A stretch of DNA of 64,000 nt from Tenrec ecaudatus (GCF_050624435.1 NC_134530.1:146918721-146982720), one strand, 5' to 3'. Positions 21,790 through 33,964 are shown, counted from the stretch's first letter. The notes: a model not told the origin generated them from the letters alone. Numbers and translations are program-made.

Positions 21790-21852
21790 CTTCTACTATA
21801 TACCAGGCTATAGTAGGCACACAGTAAATATTTGTTGAATGAATGAATGACC
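21790..21852 (+). mobile_element. L2/MIR-type 3' tail
   Basis: CTACTATATACCAGGCTATA then TAGGCACACAGTAAATATTT and GTTGAATGAATGAATGAC is the shared end motif of L2 and MIR elements. Confidence 0.65.
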
Positions 21853-22764
21853 TTTATTTGTGCCAATGGACATAGAGCATGATGGGCCCATTTCTTAGAA
21901 TCCAGTTCACACTCTGTTCTCTTTGATGGCTTATTAGCTGTTTCATGAATATTGCAAATCTAGAAATACCACTGTTTTCTATAACTTTAACACATTGGAC
22001 ATGATGGTATCCTATTTATAGACTAGCTCTTATCAGTTCCTAGTGCCCCTCGTGAAGGAGTGGACTTGGTCTACCTGTCCTTGGACTCTGTGGATCTAAA
22101 TGATGGAGCCAGCCCTGGACCCAACCCAAGTTGAGCCAGGAACACATGCAACACATGTAACTGGACTTCAGCAGCATGAGGCAGTGAGACTGTAATTGTG
22201 GGCAAGAATAGCCATGGTCTCTTTCCTTCTGGCGGAGGATGGGATTCATCAAATATTCATGAAATTATAAAACACAACTGTGATAATTGAGCGCAGTAGA
22301 TGACAGTGATCAGGCAGGATGCTGAAAACGCTTGACAAGGTTGACTTGACAAAGCTGGGGCATCAAGTATGTCTTCCCTAAAAAGTGTTGTTTCAGTCAA
22401 GATCAAAAAGGTAAGACTCACAGATGGTGGGAAGTAGGAAGGTAGTTTACTGAGACTCGACATAGGAGGGAGCAGTCCACTTTGAATTCATTGAAACTAG
22501 GACTGAGGAGAGGTGGGGGACGAGAGGAACCAGTACAGATCAGTGGACCAGGTGGTTCAGTAGGACACCTTCAGAGGAGGTTGTCCAGAAATGTCTTTCC
22601 CTCTGGTTTTGCCCTCTGTGACCCTGATTGAAAGGACAAGGTGGCAGGAATGAAAAGGGCAAAAAGGAGAATGACTGACAAATTAAGCTGCACGTTCAGG
22701 CAGATCAGAAAAGGCAAGATGGCAAGGACTTCAGCTGACAGTTTTTTAAAGCTGCCTCTGGCCC

Positions 22765-22972
22765 AATAAAGGAGTCCTGCTGCGCAGTTGTTACGCACGA
22801 GGTGGCTAACTTGAAGTGGCAGTCTCCTTCCCCAGGTGCTCGGTAGCAGAACCATGGGGCAGTCTGCCTCCATGACGGTTCTGGCCTTGGAGACCCACGG
22901 GCAGTCCTAGTCTGTCTTGTAGAGTGGCTACAAGGTGGAATCAACTCGCTGGCAATGGGATTTACAGTTTAA
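22765..22972 (+). mobile_element. AfroSINE, diverged
   Basis: TAAAGGAGTCCTGCTGCGCA, TGTTACGCACGAGGTGGCTA, a degraded middle, CCATGACGGTTCTGGCCTTG, GACCCACGGGCAGTCCTAG, then GTGGAATCAACTCGCTGGCA at the tail. Confidence 0.8.
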
Positions 22973-23907
22973 TATAGAGAATGAATGATATAAAGGTTAA
23001 AATGGCTCTAGACAGCATGATCAATTAAGGTATACGAGGGATAAGAAGCCCAGGGGCAGAGTAGGCGGCACCAAACTCATGTCTCCCACTCCCAGCCGAG
23101 GCTGCCATTCTCAGAATCGAATACTCACTTCAAGGAGCATTTGCACAGGTTTTCCTGGCTACTCTCCTGGACTCTTGCCCACAGGGAAGTTTGAGGTCAC
23201 CTTGAGCCTAGCCTGGAGACCCCAGGAAGCGTCCTCATTCCTTGGATCACCCTTCATTCACAGAGGCACTGCTGAGAAGTGGCTGCTCTAGAATGGAGAA
23301 GCATGCTGGGGGTGGGAGAATAAGAGCTGGAGATGGAAGACCGCTCTGAGAATGGGAAGGCTATATTGGATTCTGGACTGGGGAGGGGAGACACTCTGGG
23401 AATGGAGCCATCCAGGTATGGGAGTTTCTGTGCTAGAAGTTGGAAGACGAATGGACTGAGGAAGGCTGAATTGCGTCCATGACACAGACTGAAATTCTGA
23501 ACGGACGTGGCAGACACATCTCTCTTCTAGAAGAATTTCCTCTCTGGTGAGTGTGAAAAAGGGAGTGGCAGGAGGGTCTGTACCAGCAGAAGTGGGTGAT
23601 GAATGAGAGGCGATCAGGCCAATGGCTTTCAAACGTTTTCCATCAGATAGAAAAACCCTGTCATCTCCTTCTCAATTTTATTTCATTCTGTTTCACCTCA
23701 TATTTCACTTAATGGAAGCTGTCAAGGAGATTCTTTGATTTTCCCCCTCCTTCACTGGCAGCTTATACAGCCTGACAGCCTGAGAGACATGGGTTTGGAA
23801 GGAACTGGAATGAAATACATGAATTAACTTCCCAGTTTTAGAAGCTGTGTGCTTGTGCACACTTCTGTGAGTGCAAGCTCGGATTTGTCCTGTTATGCAT
23901 CTGGACA

Positions 23908-23910
<3 letters not shown>
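22973..23910. other. Unassigned
   Basis: No repeat family or coding signal was recognised with confidence. CTTTCAAACGTTTTCCATCA at 23626 faintly recalls a MER-type DNA transposon end but is not enough for a call. Confidence 0.5.

Positions 23911-23991
<81 letters not shown>
23911..23991. repeat. (GT)15 then (GA)25 compound microsatellite
   Basis: Thirty bases of pure GT abut 51 bases of pure GA. The GT part can adopt Z-DNA and the purine part triplex-type structures. Confidence 0.98.
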
Positions 23992-23993
<2 letters not shown>

Positions 23994-24009
23994 GAAACAC
24001 CTTTGGAAG

Positions 24010-24170
24010 AGAAGTCAGGTGCATGTGTTTGAGTTCTGACTGTAATATTTTGTATCCCTGAACTTCAATTGGCTCACCTGTAAAGTGACTATAATGATAC
24101 AAGCCCTCAGAGGGTTGTCATGAAGTTCATGGCACCAGTACATAAAGACTCCCTTGTAATCTATAAATGC
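24010..24170 (+). mobile_element. MIR SINE
   Basis: GTTTGAGTTCTGACTGTAAT, CTGAACTTCAATTGGCTCAC, CTGTAAAGTGACTATAATGA, CCCTCAGAGGGTTGTCATGA follow the MIR order. Confidence 0.8.
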
Positions 24171-24404
24171 TACTGGTAAGTACAATCTCTGGCTGTGCCT
24201 GCAAGGGGTTCCTCTTCATTCCAAGGAATGCATTCCACACTGCCCTCTCTGATACCTGGATTCCCTCATGCCATGAGCTTCTCAGAAGCATCATGCCAGT
24301 CCCTGATCTTGGCCTCTCGTCATTGACCGTTTCCTCAGCTCTTACTCACAAGCCAGACTGATGCCAGTAGAAATCAGCAAATACGTTTGAACTGAACATC
24401 CCTA

Positions 24405-24535
24405 GGCTACTTCATTTGTTATTTCAACAACTATTGGTGGGGCATTTACAATGGGTCAAAGTCTGCTGATCTCTGGGGATACAGAGTTCAGTAAGGTAGA
24501 GACCTTGATGCGAGTGTGCTTTCAGACCTGCTCAC
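24405..24535 (+). mobile_element. L2 fragment
   Basis: TTTGTTATTTCAACAACTAT, GGGCATTTACAATGGGTCAA, GATCTCTGGGGATACAGAGT is the L2-type tract beginning with the reversed tail motif. It probably resumes at 24877-24920 (CAGTGAAGGCTTCCTGGAGG), with two AfroSINEs inserted between. Confidence 0.6.
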
Positions 24536-24539
24536 AATT

Positions 24540-24660
24540 CCACAGGGGAAAAGGCCTCCGTGCATGAAGATTTCAGCCTAGCGAACTCTGTGGAGACCTT
24601 GGATTTTGGTCATTAGGAGTCAGAATCAACGCGGGGCACACAAGAACAGCGATAACGTGG
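24540..24660 (+). mobile_element. AfroSINE 3' part
   Basis: GGGGAAAAGGCCTCCGTGC, CTCTGTGGAGACCTTGGATT, then TAGGAGTCAGAATCAACGCG is an AfroSINE tail. The head is absent or unrecognisable. Confidence 0.6.
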
Positions 24661-24663
24661 TAG

Positions 24664-24876
24664 GACTGGTCCTGGATGGTGCACATGCCTAAGGCGCTGG
24701 ACTGCTAGCTGAAAAGTTGGAGGCTTAAATCTACCTAGAAGTACCGCAGAAGAAAGGCCTGAGGATCTCCTTTCATAAAATCAGCCACTGATAATCTTTT
24801 AGGTCACAGTTTCTGTTCAGACACATGGGGATCAGAGTTGATTTGATGTCAATTAGGTACTGGTTGTGGTAGAGCC
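24664..24876 (+). mobile_element. AfroSINE, second subfamily type
   Basis: GACTGGTCCTGGATGGTGCA, GCGCTGGACTGCTAGCTGAA, AAATCTACCTAGAAGTACCG, AGAAGAAAGGCCTGAGGATC, AAATCAGCCACTGATAATC, ending GATTTGATGTCAATTAGG. It shares the AGAAAGGCC middle with the copy at 18757. Confidence 0.75.
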
Positions 24877-24929
24877 AAGCAGGAGGTTTCAGTGAAGGCT
24901 TCCTGGAGGAAGTGACCTTTTTTTTAAAT

Positions 24930-25040
24930 TAATTAATTTATTTATTTTAACAATTTATTGGGGCTGATACAATTCTTTTCACAGTTCATACATATACATA
25001 CATCAATTGTATAAAGCACATCTGTACAGTCTTTGCCCTA
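24930..25040 (-). mobile_element. L1 3'-terminal stub, antisense
   Basis: Reversed L1 terminus: ATTTATTGGGGCTGATACA, ATACATACATCAATTGTATA, AAGCACATCTGTACAG. Only about 100 bp is present before a second, complete L1 terminus begins at 25045. Confidence 0.8.
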
Positions 25041-25708
25041 ATCCTTTTTTTCTCTTTTCTTCTTTTACATTTTATTAGGGACTCAAACAACTCTTACCAC
25101 CATCCATACATATACATACATCAATTGTATAAAGCACATCCATACATTCCCTGCCCCAATCATTCTCAAGGCATTTGCTCTCCACTTAAGCCCCTTGCAT
25201 CAGGTCCTCTTTTTTTTTCCCCCCTCCCTCCCCATTCCCTCCTCCCTCATATGCCTTTGGTAATTTATACATCGTTATTTTGTCATATCTTGCCCTATCC
25301 GGAGTCTCCCTTCCCCCCTTCTCTGCTGTCCCTCTCCCAGGGAAGAGGTCACATGTGGATCCTTGTAATCAGTTCCCCCTTTCCAACCCACTCACCCTCC
25401 ACTCTCCCAGCATCGTCCCTCACACCCTTGGTCCTGAAGGTATCATCTGCCCTGGATTCCCTGTACCTCCAACCCTCATATGTACCAGTGTACAGCCTCT
25501 GTCCTATCCAGCCCTGCAAGGTAGAATTCGGATCATGGTAGTTGGGGGGAGGAAGCATCCAGGATCTGGGTGAAAGCTGTGTTCTTCATCGATACTACCT
25601 CACACCCTAATTAACCCATCTCCTCTCCTAAACCCCTCTATGAGGGGATCTCCATTGGCCGACACTTGGGCCTTGGGTCTCCACTCTGCACTTCCCCCTT
25701 CATTTAAT

Positions 25709-25767
25709 ATGATATATATACATATATACACATACATATATACATATACACATACATACACACACTT
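25709..25767. repeat. TA/CA-rich simple repeat
   Basis: Imperfect ATATATACATATATACACAT-type repeat inside the antisense L1 3' UTR. Confidence 0.9.
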
Positions 25768-25794
25768 ATATCTTTTTTTTTTTGCATGATGCCT

Positions 25795-26245
25795 TATACC
25801 TGGTCCCTTGGGCACCTCATGATCGCACTGGCCGGTGTGCTTCTTCCATGTGGGCTTATTTGCTTCTGAGCTAGATGGCCGCTTGTTCACCTTCAAGCCT
25901 TTAAGACCCCAGACACTATCTCTTTTGATAGCCGGGCACCATCAGCTTTCTTCACCACTTTTGCCTATGCACCCATTTGTCTTCAGCGATCCTATCATGG
26001 AGGTGTGCAGTCAATGATATGATTTTTTGTTCTTTGATGCCTGGTAACTGATCCCTTTGGGACCACTCAATCACACAGGCTGGTGTGTTCTTCCATGTGG
26101 ACTTTGTTGCTTCTGAGCTAGATGGCCGCTTGTTTATCTTCAAGCCTTTAAGACCCCAGTCACTATCTCTTTTGATAGCCGGGCACCATCAGCTTTCTTC
26201 ACCACATTTACTTGTTCACCCACTTTGGCTCCAGCCGTTGTGTCG
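25795..26245 (-). repeat. Tandem duplication of the ~250-bp L1 3' UTR module
   Basis: Two antisense copies, each with GAGCTAGATGGCCGCTTGTT, TTCAAGCCTTTAAGACCCCA, and CTCTTTTGATAGCCGGGCAC, begin near 25795 and 26020. This is the same duplication as at 2390-2885. Confidence 0.88.
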
Positions 26246-27047
26246 GGAGAGTGAGCATCATAGAGTTCCAATTTAATAAAAGAAGGTATTCATGCATTGA
26301 GGGAGTGTTTGAGTAGAGGCCCAAGGTACTTCCGCCACCTTAATACTTGACCTATACATATAGACACATAGATCTATTTCCCCATCCTCCTATATATATT
26401 TGCATGTACATGTCTTTGTCTAGACCTCCATGAATGCCCTTTGACTCCTAGCTCTTTCCTCCATCTCCCTTGACCTTCCTCCTGTCCTACTACCATACTT
26501 CATCGCCACCTGGGCTAGAGTATACCTCTTCTCTAAGCAACCTTACCCTTGATCATTTCCCACCAGGCCTGCCACTCCCCCTTCTCTACCATTTGGGGTC
26601 CCATGTTTTTCCCTTGTCCCTGGGTTTGTTAACACCACTGCCTTCCCTCCCCTACCCCCCCACCCCAAGTCCCCCCGGAACTGTCGGTCCCGTTGTTTTT
26701 CCTCCAGATAGTTCATCCAGCCTGTCCTATTCAGACAGACCTGTGGAGTCACTAACATGCACGAAAACAAGACAGAGGAAAACAAAGCAACAGTATACAA
26801 CCAGACAACAAAACAACAAAAACAAACCACTGACAAAGAACAGAACAAAACAGTTCACAAGAGAAAAGCTTGTAGTTAGTTCAGGGATCGTTTGCTGGCC
26901 CTTAGGAGCGTTTTCCTGTCCAGTCTGTTGGGGCACCACGCCCTGGCCCCAAAGTCCACTTTCAGTATTCCCTGGGGACCTTGCCACTCCATTCCCTTGC
27001 TGTTCCGCTGCACTCCCCCAGTGATTTGCCTCGGTGTGGTGGGATCC

Positions 27048-28344
27048 TAAAGGATGAGAGAGGATTGTAATAAACATATGTGCAAGCGGACCCTCAGGCC
27101 TTAGCACTGCTTAGCAAACCTTGAATTTCTCTCTTGAGATTTCATCCGTCTCCTCCAGTGGCTCTTACCAACCTTTCCCACCTTCCTCAACCCCCTAGCT
27201 CAGCCTCTTGCCACTCCATGTCTGAAAGTGGATTTACTTCCCACTTGATTGAAATGAATACAGACTGCTTAGCCTGAAAATCTTACCTGGTAGAATTTCT
27301 ACCCTATCTCAAGGCCAAAGTCAGTAGCACCTATAGAGCCAATTCAGATATCCAAACAGTGTTTTTCATTCTCCCAAATCAGTTCTACGTCCTGATTTTT
27401 CCATTTCCATTAATAGTCCACATGCACCCACTCATCCATATTGAAAGCATCAGAATCAGTCCTCATGTCTTTTCACACATTTAGTCAGGTGTAAAGCCTA
27501 CAAATGCCCTGGGTACAATATCTCTCAAATTTCTTCTCCCCCCCCCCATCCTTGCAGAAATGCCTTTCTTGCTGTATTGCCTCTAGATCTTCCTCCTCTA
27601 ACTTACTGAACCATGGAGAGAATTGGGTCTTTCTCTGCTCTACCACCCACATTGGAAACAAAGTCTTATCTCCTTGGCCAGACCTTCAAGGCCATCCACA
27701 AACGATTCCAATTTCATAGTCTATGGTACCCCAAGTAACAGTGAATCAGAACTACTAGCCAGAATAAATAGTGTGCCCCCCAATTCTCCATCTTTATTAG
27801 CCACTCTTCGTTATGTGGGGGAAGTCAAACCTGCCTCCATGTCCCACATTTTTCCATGGATGCACTTATTGAATCCTAAAAGTGTTCTCACTATCTCAGA
27901 ATGCCTGCTAGAATCCCCCTCTGCCACATCTGAAAGAGATTTTCCCTTGCCTAATGAAGAAGGTGACCAAGAAAACACAATGATGGGCCTCACCACACAC
28001 TGAGAAGACACCGCTTTCAGAACAGGATCACAACTAAGCAATTGTGGGACTTTAGTTGTGGACACAAGAGCCTGAGGTGTCCATAAAACCATTATACACA
28101 AGCCATTAGGGACCTTGTTTCATAGAGACCTGGTCAGTAGAATTTCTAGTTCCACACAACACAATAGACATGCAAGCTTATACCCATTCCTGCTCAAAAT
28201 TGCACCACAACGATGGAAATTTATTTTTAAAATATAAATCCCCCTGGACAAAAAAAATTTGGCATTTAGCCATGAGCAAATGAGAAACAGTAACATAATT
28301 TTAGAACCTAGAAAGCAGATGGAATAGAGATAGCTTGTTTAGCG
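27048..28344. other. Unassigned
   Basis: About 1.3 kb with no recognised transposon or conserved frame. The longest frame (27623-28003, 126 codons) shows no domain. A C-run lies at 27538-27547. Confidence 0.5.
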
Positions 28345-28657
28345 CAACTGTCGTCAGGCGCTGTTGAATCAGTTGTGGCTCACAGTGGCCTATGGCAACA
28401 GAGGGAAGCAACATCGTCACAATGTTACGTAGAGCCCATTTGTTGCAGTCGTCATGTTAATTCATTTCTCTGAGGCTCTTCCTGTTCCTCATTGACCAGC
28501 TACTTCACCAAACAATGTCCTTCTCCAGGTTCTGATCCCTCCAAAGAATATGCCCATAGTACATGGAGTGAAGTCTCATCCTCCACTCTAAGAAGCATTC
28601 TGACTACTTCTACTAAGACAGATTTGCTTTTTCTTCTGGCGGCCCATTGTATATATT

Positions 28658-29928
28658 CTTTTTTAAAAATATCATCAATTTTGTATTAAAAATTTTTAAA
28701 CTATTCATCAGCTCCCATCCCCCATAGTCTATTCTTCACCTACTCTTTGATTTATCTCCTCCCTCTTATGGACGACTATCTTCCATTTCACCCAGGATAA
28801 CACCAACAGTCTAGTCCTTTGTTTTAACTTCCCTCCCTTGACCTTCCATATTTGGAAATCTCCAAAGTCTGTTCCCTTGCATATGAGTCTTTATCATGTT
28901 GGGGTTCCCCCCATTATAATAGTGGTATCATATACTGTTTGTTCTTTTGTGATTGGCTAATCCGTGTCGTGGTGAGGTGTGTTGTGTTTTCAGCATTGTG
29001 TTTCAGTGATGCACAGTATTCCATTGTATGTATCAGAGTTTCTTCATCCATTCTTCTACTGATGGGCATTTAGGTTGCTTCTTGACAGTGTGAACAGTGC
29101 TGCGATGAATACGGGCGTTACTTCTTGATGATATGCACTCAGAAACCTTCTAGTTCAAGTATATAGAATTTCTATTCCCAGTTGTTTGAGGTGGCGCCAT
29201 ATTGCTTTCCACAGTGGTTATACATATTTACAGCCCCACCAGCCGTGTTTAATGGTTCCAATCTCTCCACAGCCTCTCGAGCAGTTATTTTCTTGTGTGT
29301 ATGTGTGTGTGAACTTGGCCATCGATTTCAGAGTAATGTTGTATCTCGTTGTTTTGATTTGCAATTCCTGGATGGCTAGTGATCATGACCATGTCTTCAT
29401 ATGTTTGTTGGCCTTTTTGATGCCATCTTTGCGAACTGTATGTTCATGTCCTTTGCTTATTTTGTTATTCATCTTTTTTCTTTTTGAAGTGTTACAATTA
29501 TCTATAAATGTTAGAGATTAGTCCCTTGTCTGTTGTGTTGTCAAAAAATTCTTCCCATTTTATGGGCTCTCAGTTTACTCTTTTGACAAAGACTTTTTAT
29601 GCACATGAGTGTCTTAATTTTAGTCATCTATTGTGTCTTTTGTATGTATTTACTTGGTTATATATGATAGTCTGTCCATACCCTAAATTAAGATCCTTAC
29701 AATTGCCCCTATTTTCTCATTGATGATCTTTATATTTCTGGGATTTACATTTAATTCTTTCATACATCTTGAGCTCACTCTTGTATATGAATCGAGGTGT
29801 GGTTCCTGTTTCATTCTTCAGTAGAGGGAGAGCCAATACGCCAGCACCATTTGTTGAAGAGACTATCTCTTTCCCATTTAGTGAATTTTGACCTTTTGTC
29901 AGAGATCTGCTGTCTATAGATGGATACA
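28658..29928 (-). mobile_element. Older L1 (ORF2 C-terminus and 3' end), nested in the RTE
   Basis: Opens with the reversed A-tail TTTTTTAAAAATATCATC. It contains the reversed ORF2 C-terminal phrases CACAGTATTCCATTGTATGT, CATCCATTCTTCTACTGATG, CTTTCCACAGTGGTTATAC and CTACAGCCCCACCAGC-like blocks, then upstream ORF2 sequence to about 29928. RTE sequence resumes directly beyond. Its 3' UTR differs from the window's dominant L1 lineage, so it is an older subfamily. Confidence 0.8.
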
Positions 29929-29943
29929 TTCCAATATTCTTCT

Positions 29944-30291
29944 TCAACACCAAAATTCAAAGGCAACAATCCTTCTTAGGTCTTCCTTATTCATTGTCCA
30001 ACTTTTGCATGTCTTTAAGGTTACTGAAACTAACACAGCTTGAGGTAGATGCATCTCAGTCCTCAAAGTGGCATCTTGGCTCTTTAACGTTTTAAAGAAG
30101 TCCTCTGGAGAAGATGTACATTTACGCAATGCAATATAGAATTTGATGCCTTGACTACTGCGTCCATGAGCATTGACGATGGCTTCAAGTAAAATTAATT
30201 CCTTGAAAAGTTCAATCTTCTCTCGGTTTATCATGATGCTTCTTATTGGTCCCATTTTGATTACTTTTGTTTTATTTATGTTGTGATACAA
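29944..30291 (-). pseudogene. RTE ORF2 remnant, C-terminal region
   Basis: An antisense frame reads MGPIRSIMINREKIELFKEL, ILLEAIVNAHGRSSQGIKF, and ends KSWTMNKEDLRRIVAFEFWC. This matches the region after the reverse transcriptase in RTE/BovB (GPIGNIMINGEKIEVVKDF-like and ESWTMNKEDRRRIDAFE-like). It is a broken part of the 28345-32735 element and has no start of its own. Confidence 0.85.
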
Positions 30292-32137
30292 TTTTTACTG
30301 GAAGCTGTAGTCTTTGATCTTCATCAACAAGTGCCTCGAGTTCTCTTCACCTTCAGCAAGCAAGGCTATGTTGCTGCATATGGCTGGTTGCTTAGGAAGC
30401 TTTCTCCAATCTTGCTGCTGTTTTTCATATAGTCTAATTTTTCAGATTATTTATTCATCAAACACACTGCATACATACGATGAAAGAATACAACTGTCAT
30501 GTACACCTTTCCTGATTTTAAATCACGTAGTATTCCTTTGTTCTGTTTGAAAATTGCTTCTTGGTCTATGTACAGGTTCTACATGAATTACCAATTAAGT
30601 TTTTTGCAATTCCCATTTTTCCCAGTGTTACTTCTCATTTGTTATGATTCACACAGTTGAATGCCATTGCATAGTTAATAAAACACAGGTACACATTCTT
30701 CTGATTTCCCTGCTTTCGGGCAAGATTCATCTGACGTTAGCAATGATATCCCTTGCTCCAAATTCTCCTTTGAATTTAATTCGAATTTCTGGCAGTTCTT
30801 AGCTATCTACTGCTGTAACCAATTTGAATTATTTTTACCAAAATTGTACTTGCTGTGTTATTAATTATATTGTTTGATAATGTCTACACTCGGTTGGATC
30901 CTCTTTCTTTGGAATGGGCATGCATATGGGTCTCTTCTATTTGGTTGGTCAAGTAGCTGTCTTCCAAATTTCTTGACATAGATGACTGAGCACTTCCAGC
31001 AGGGCATGTATTGTTGAAGCATCTCAATTGGTATCATCAGTTCCCAGTGACTTACTTTTTGCTTTTTGTTTGTTTTTGTTTTCACCAGTGCCTTCAGTGC
31101 ATCTTGATCTTCCTTAAATACCATCAGTTTCTAGAATGATTGGACATTGACCAATTCACAACGACTTTGTCTTCTATCTATCCTCTTTGCATGCTTCCTG
31201 TATCATTAAATATTTTTCTCATAGAATCTTTCAATATTACAACTTCAGGTTTGAATTTATCTTTAGTTCTTTCCGCTTGAGGTATCCTGAGCGTGTTTTC
31301 CTTTATGATTTTCTAACTATAGGTATTTGCACATTTTATTAGAATACTGTAGATTGTCTTCTTGAATCACCTGTTGACATCTGCTGTTCAGCTCTTTTTA
31401 TGCCATCAATTCTTCTATTTGCTTTAGCTAATCAGCATTCAAAAGCACGTTTCAGAGTCTCTTCTGACATCCACTTTGGTCTTTTCTTTCTTTCTTGACT
31501 TTTCAATGACCTTTTGTTTTTCTTCACATATGTTCTTAATGTCATGCCACAGCTGGTCAGGTCTTCTGCCATTTGTGTTCAATGTGTCAAATCTGTTCTT
31601 GAGATGTTTTCTAAATTCAGGTAGGGTATATTCAGGTTGTATTTTGGCTGTTGTACACTTGTTTTAATTTTCTTCAGCTTCAACCTGAACTTGCATTTGA
31701 GTAAATGATTGTCTGTTCTACAATTAATGTTTGGCCTTGTTTTGGCTTATGATATTGTGCTTCTCCATTGCCTCTGTCCACAGATATAGTCCATTTGATT
31801 CGTGTGTGTTCTATCTGACAAGATCCATGTGTATAGTCGTTATTTATGTTGTTAAACAGAAGGAATATGCATTGAATAAGATGTTGGTCTGACAAAATTC
31901 TACCACGTGTCCTCTGCATCATTTCTATTGCTAAGCTCATATTTTCCGGCTATTGACCTTTCATATTGCAATCACTCGTAGTTATTAATGCATCTTAATT
32001 TGAATGTTTAATCAATTTCAGACTGAAGAAGTTGGTAGCATTTTTCCATTTCTTCATCATTAACTTTAGTGGTTGGTGCATAAATCTGAGTAATAGTTGT
32101 ATTTCCTGATCTTCTTTGTAGGCATATTGATATTATT

Positions 32138-32359
32138 TTATTCTATATAGCTCTGTACTTCAAGATAGGTCTTGAAAGTACTTTTTGTTGAGATTGTTAT
32201 GCCATTTCCCTTGAATTGTCCATTTTCAGCATGGTAAACAATATTATTATTCCATTCAAATAGGCCAGCATTAGTCCATTTCAACTCACTAATGCCTAGG
32301 CTATTGAGCTCTACGTTTCCCATTTCTTTTTTGATGACTTTCAATTTTCCTATATTCAT
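32138..32359 (-). pseudogene. RTE endonuclease fragment
   Basis: An antisense frame reads MNIGKLKVIKKEMGNVELNS, LGISELKWTNAGLFEW, NNIVYHAENGQFKGNGI. LGISELKWT...G is a signature stretch of the BovB apurinic-like endonuclease; its Glu belongs to the metal-binding site. Part of the same element as 29944-30291. Confidence 0.85.
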
Positions 32360-32735
32360 AATTCATACATTTCACATTCTGATTATTAATGGTTGTTTGC
32401 TGAGAGCTTGACTCTGTCCATGTCATTCAAGTTGACTCAACTCTGAGAGGACAGCTCTTGCCCATCTGTAGTTTAAGTGCCTTCTAACCTCAGGGGCATA
32501 CCTATCGACACTATATCAGAGAATGCTCCTCTGTCATCCTTAAGGTTTTCAATGGTCAACTTTTTTCAGCAGTAGATAGACAGGTTCTCCTTCCTAGTCT
32601 ATTCTTAATCTGGAAATACCGCTGAAACCTGTCACCATGGGTGAAACTTCTGATAATACCACTGGCCACTGCCCAACATCACAGTCCCATACAAACCACC
32701 ACAGTACCACAAACTGACAGACGAGTAGTGGTTTA

Positions 32736-33185
32736 GCAGAGCAGAGAAATAAAAAATTCCAGTAGTGAGGAAGATAAGGAGAAGCAAGCCATTTCCCACT
32801 TATATAAAATACCTCTTTTGTACCAGTTCATTTCCTTGGCCTTGTCTTTGACCACTTGTACCTCACTAACTAGTACACCATGGCAAACTGTGTATGAGCT
32901 CCAAGAAAGTATATGATGCATCCAACAGTACCTCCTTTTATAGCTGTCTGCACACTTCATGCCTGCCTCCCTAGAGCTTTTCCATTGATGCTGTGAAGCT
33001 TGCCCAGTGCCCAAAATAACTGCAGGGGTCTTAGCTCCTTGTGGAACTAGTGGGATCAAGTGGGACCAATAGGATCAAGAGACTATTGAATAAAGTCCTT
33101 TTTCTTCCTGCCCTCAGGTAGATTGTATCAAAGTGCCATAATTCATATTTGAAAGTATTCCCACAAGATTGAACAATTAGTTGCC
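32736..33185. other. Unassigned
   Basis: Sequence between the RTE 5' end and the LTR-like repeat. A GAATAAAGTCC motif (33088-33098) could be a polyadenylation signal of an unrecognised element. No gene signal seen. Confidence 0.4.
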
Positions 33186-33189
33186 TCGT

Positions 33190-33700
33190 GTAGTAGTCCA
33201 GGTTGACTAGGGAAACAAATCCAGAGACATATATGTAAGAGAGAGCTTTATACCAAAGAGTGATTGTATCTTAGGAAAACATCCCAGCCCAGTCCAGATC
33301 AAGTCCATAAGTCTAATATTATCTCATATGTCTGATACCAGTCTACAAATTCCTCTTCAGACTCATGCAACTCATGCAATAATACTGACTGCAGAAAGAT
33401 CACAGGCCAGTGGGTGGAAAGTTTTGTGGATTCGTGGCGGTGGAAGCATCTCAGTGTTTCCATGGGGCTCCACATGGTTCCTCCGGCTCCAGGGCTCTGG
33501 CTCCATTAGCATAGCTCCATGTGGTTTGTCAACAGGAATGTCTGGCAGCAAGAGTGTGTGCCCCACCTCCAGGGAGGAAGACAGGAGTTCCCAGAATCCT
33601 CTGGAGAAGGCCATGCCCTCACAGAGGCCTCATTGGCTATGACCTGATTGACAGGCTAGACCCCACCCTTCGTTCTAGTTTACAGGAGATTATGTAACTG
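33190..33700 (-). mobile_element. LTR-like repeat, unclassified, antisense
   Basis: Reverse-orientation relative of 5690-6195. It opens TAGTAGTCCAGGTTGACTAG and GGAAACAAATCCAGAGACA, then CTTTATACCAAAGAG and AACATCCCAGCCCAGTCCAG, AGTCCATAAGTCTAATATTA. It continues into a GC-richer body and ends near TGATTGACAGGCTAGACCCC and TAGTTTACAGGAGATTATG. Confidence 0.5.
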
Positions 33701-33964
33701 CAATAGCTCTTGAACCAAGTGGTGGCTAGCATAGAAATATATTTTTGTGTTGGCTCTCGCTCCCTCCCTGCCTTACTCCCATTATCCCTCTTCTGAATTC
33801 TTTGGATTGTACTAATAAGGTAAGCTCCTAGAAACTTTATTTTATGAGGAGATCAAGATTACCACAAAGATTCACGAAAAGTCATGCACCACATACCACT
33901 GGAGGCAAGTGTGAGGGCTGGGTATGAAAAAAAGGAGAATATTCAAAATGTTGTATTAAGAAGT

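Larger units (their letters stand above)
20613..22764. other. Mostly unassigned
   Basis: No gene signal was recognised. It contains a pyrimidine-rich tract (21343-21440) and an L2/MIR-type tail (21790-21852). Frames up to 142 codons (minus strand, 20649-21077) lack recognisable domains and overlap others. Confidence 0.5.
25045..27047 (-). mobile_element. L1 3' UTR, antisense, long copy with duplicated module
   Basis: Starts with the reversed terminus (TACATTTTATTAGGGACTCA) and extends 2 kb without reaching ORF2. The order is: terminus, the TATACATCGTTATTTTGTCA block, two tandem copies of the 250-bp module (25795-26245), the A-rich AACAAAACAACAAAAACAA block near 26800, and the CTTGTAGTTAGTTCAGGGAT block that is deleted in the copy at 8316. 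It ends near GTGTGGTGGGATCC. Frames within it are chance. Confidence 0.88.
28345..32735 (-). mobile_element. Near full-length BovB/RTE LINE, antisense, split by an L1
   Basis: The 3' end occupies 28345-28655 (GTCGTCAGGCGCTGTTGAAT, CCAAACAATGTCCTTCTCCA, CTAAGACAGATTTGC). The element resumes at 29930 (ATATTCTTCTTCAACACCAA) and runs to its 5' region at 32735. Removing the inserted L1 leaves about 3.1 kb, close to the 3.2 kb of a complete BovB. Order on the minus strand: 5' region, endonuclease, reverse transcriptase, C-terminus, 3' end. All coding parts are heavily mutated. Confidence 0.85.
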
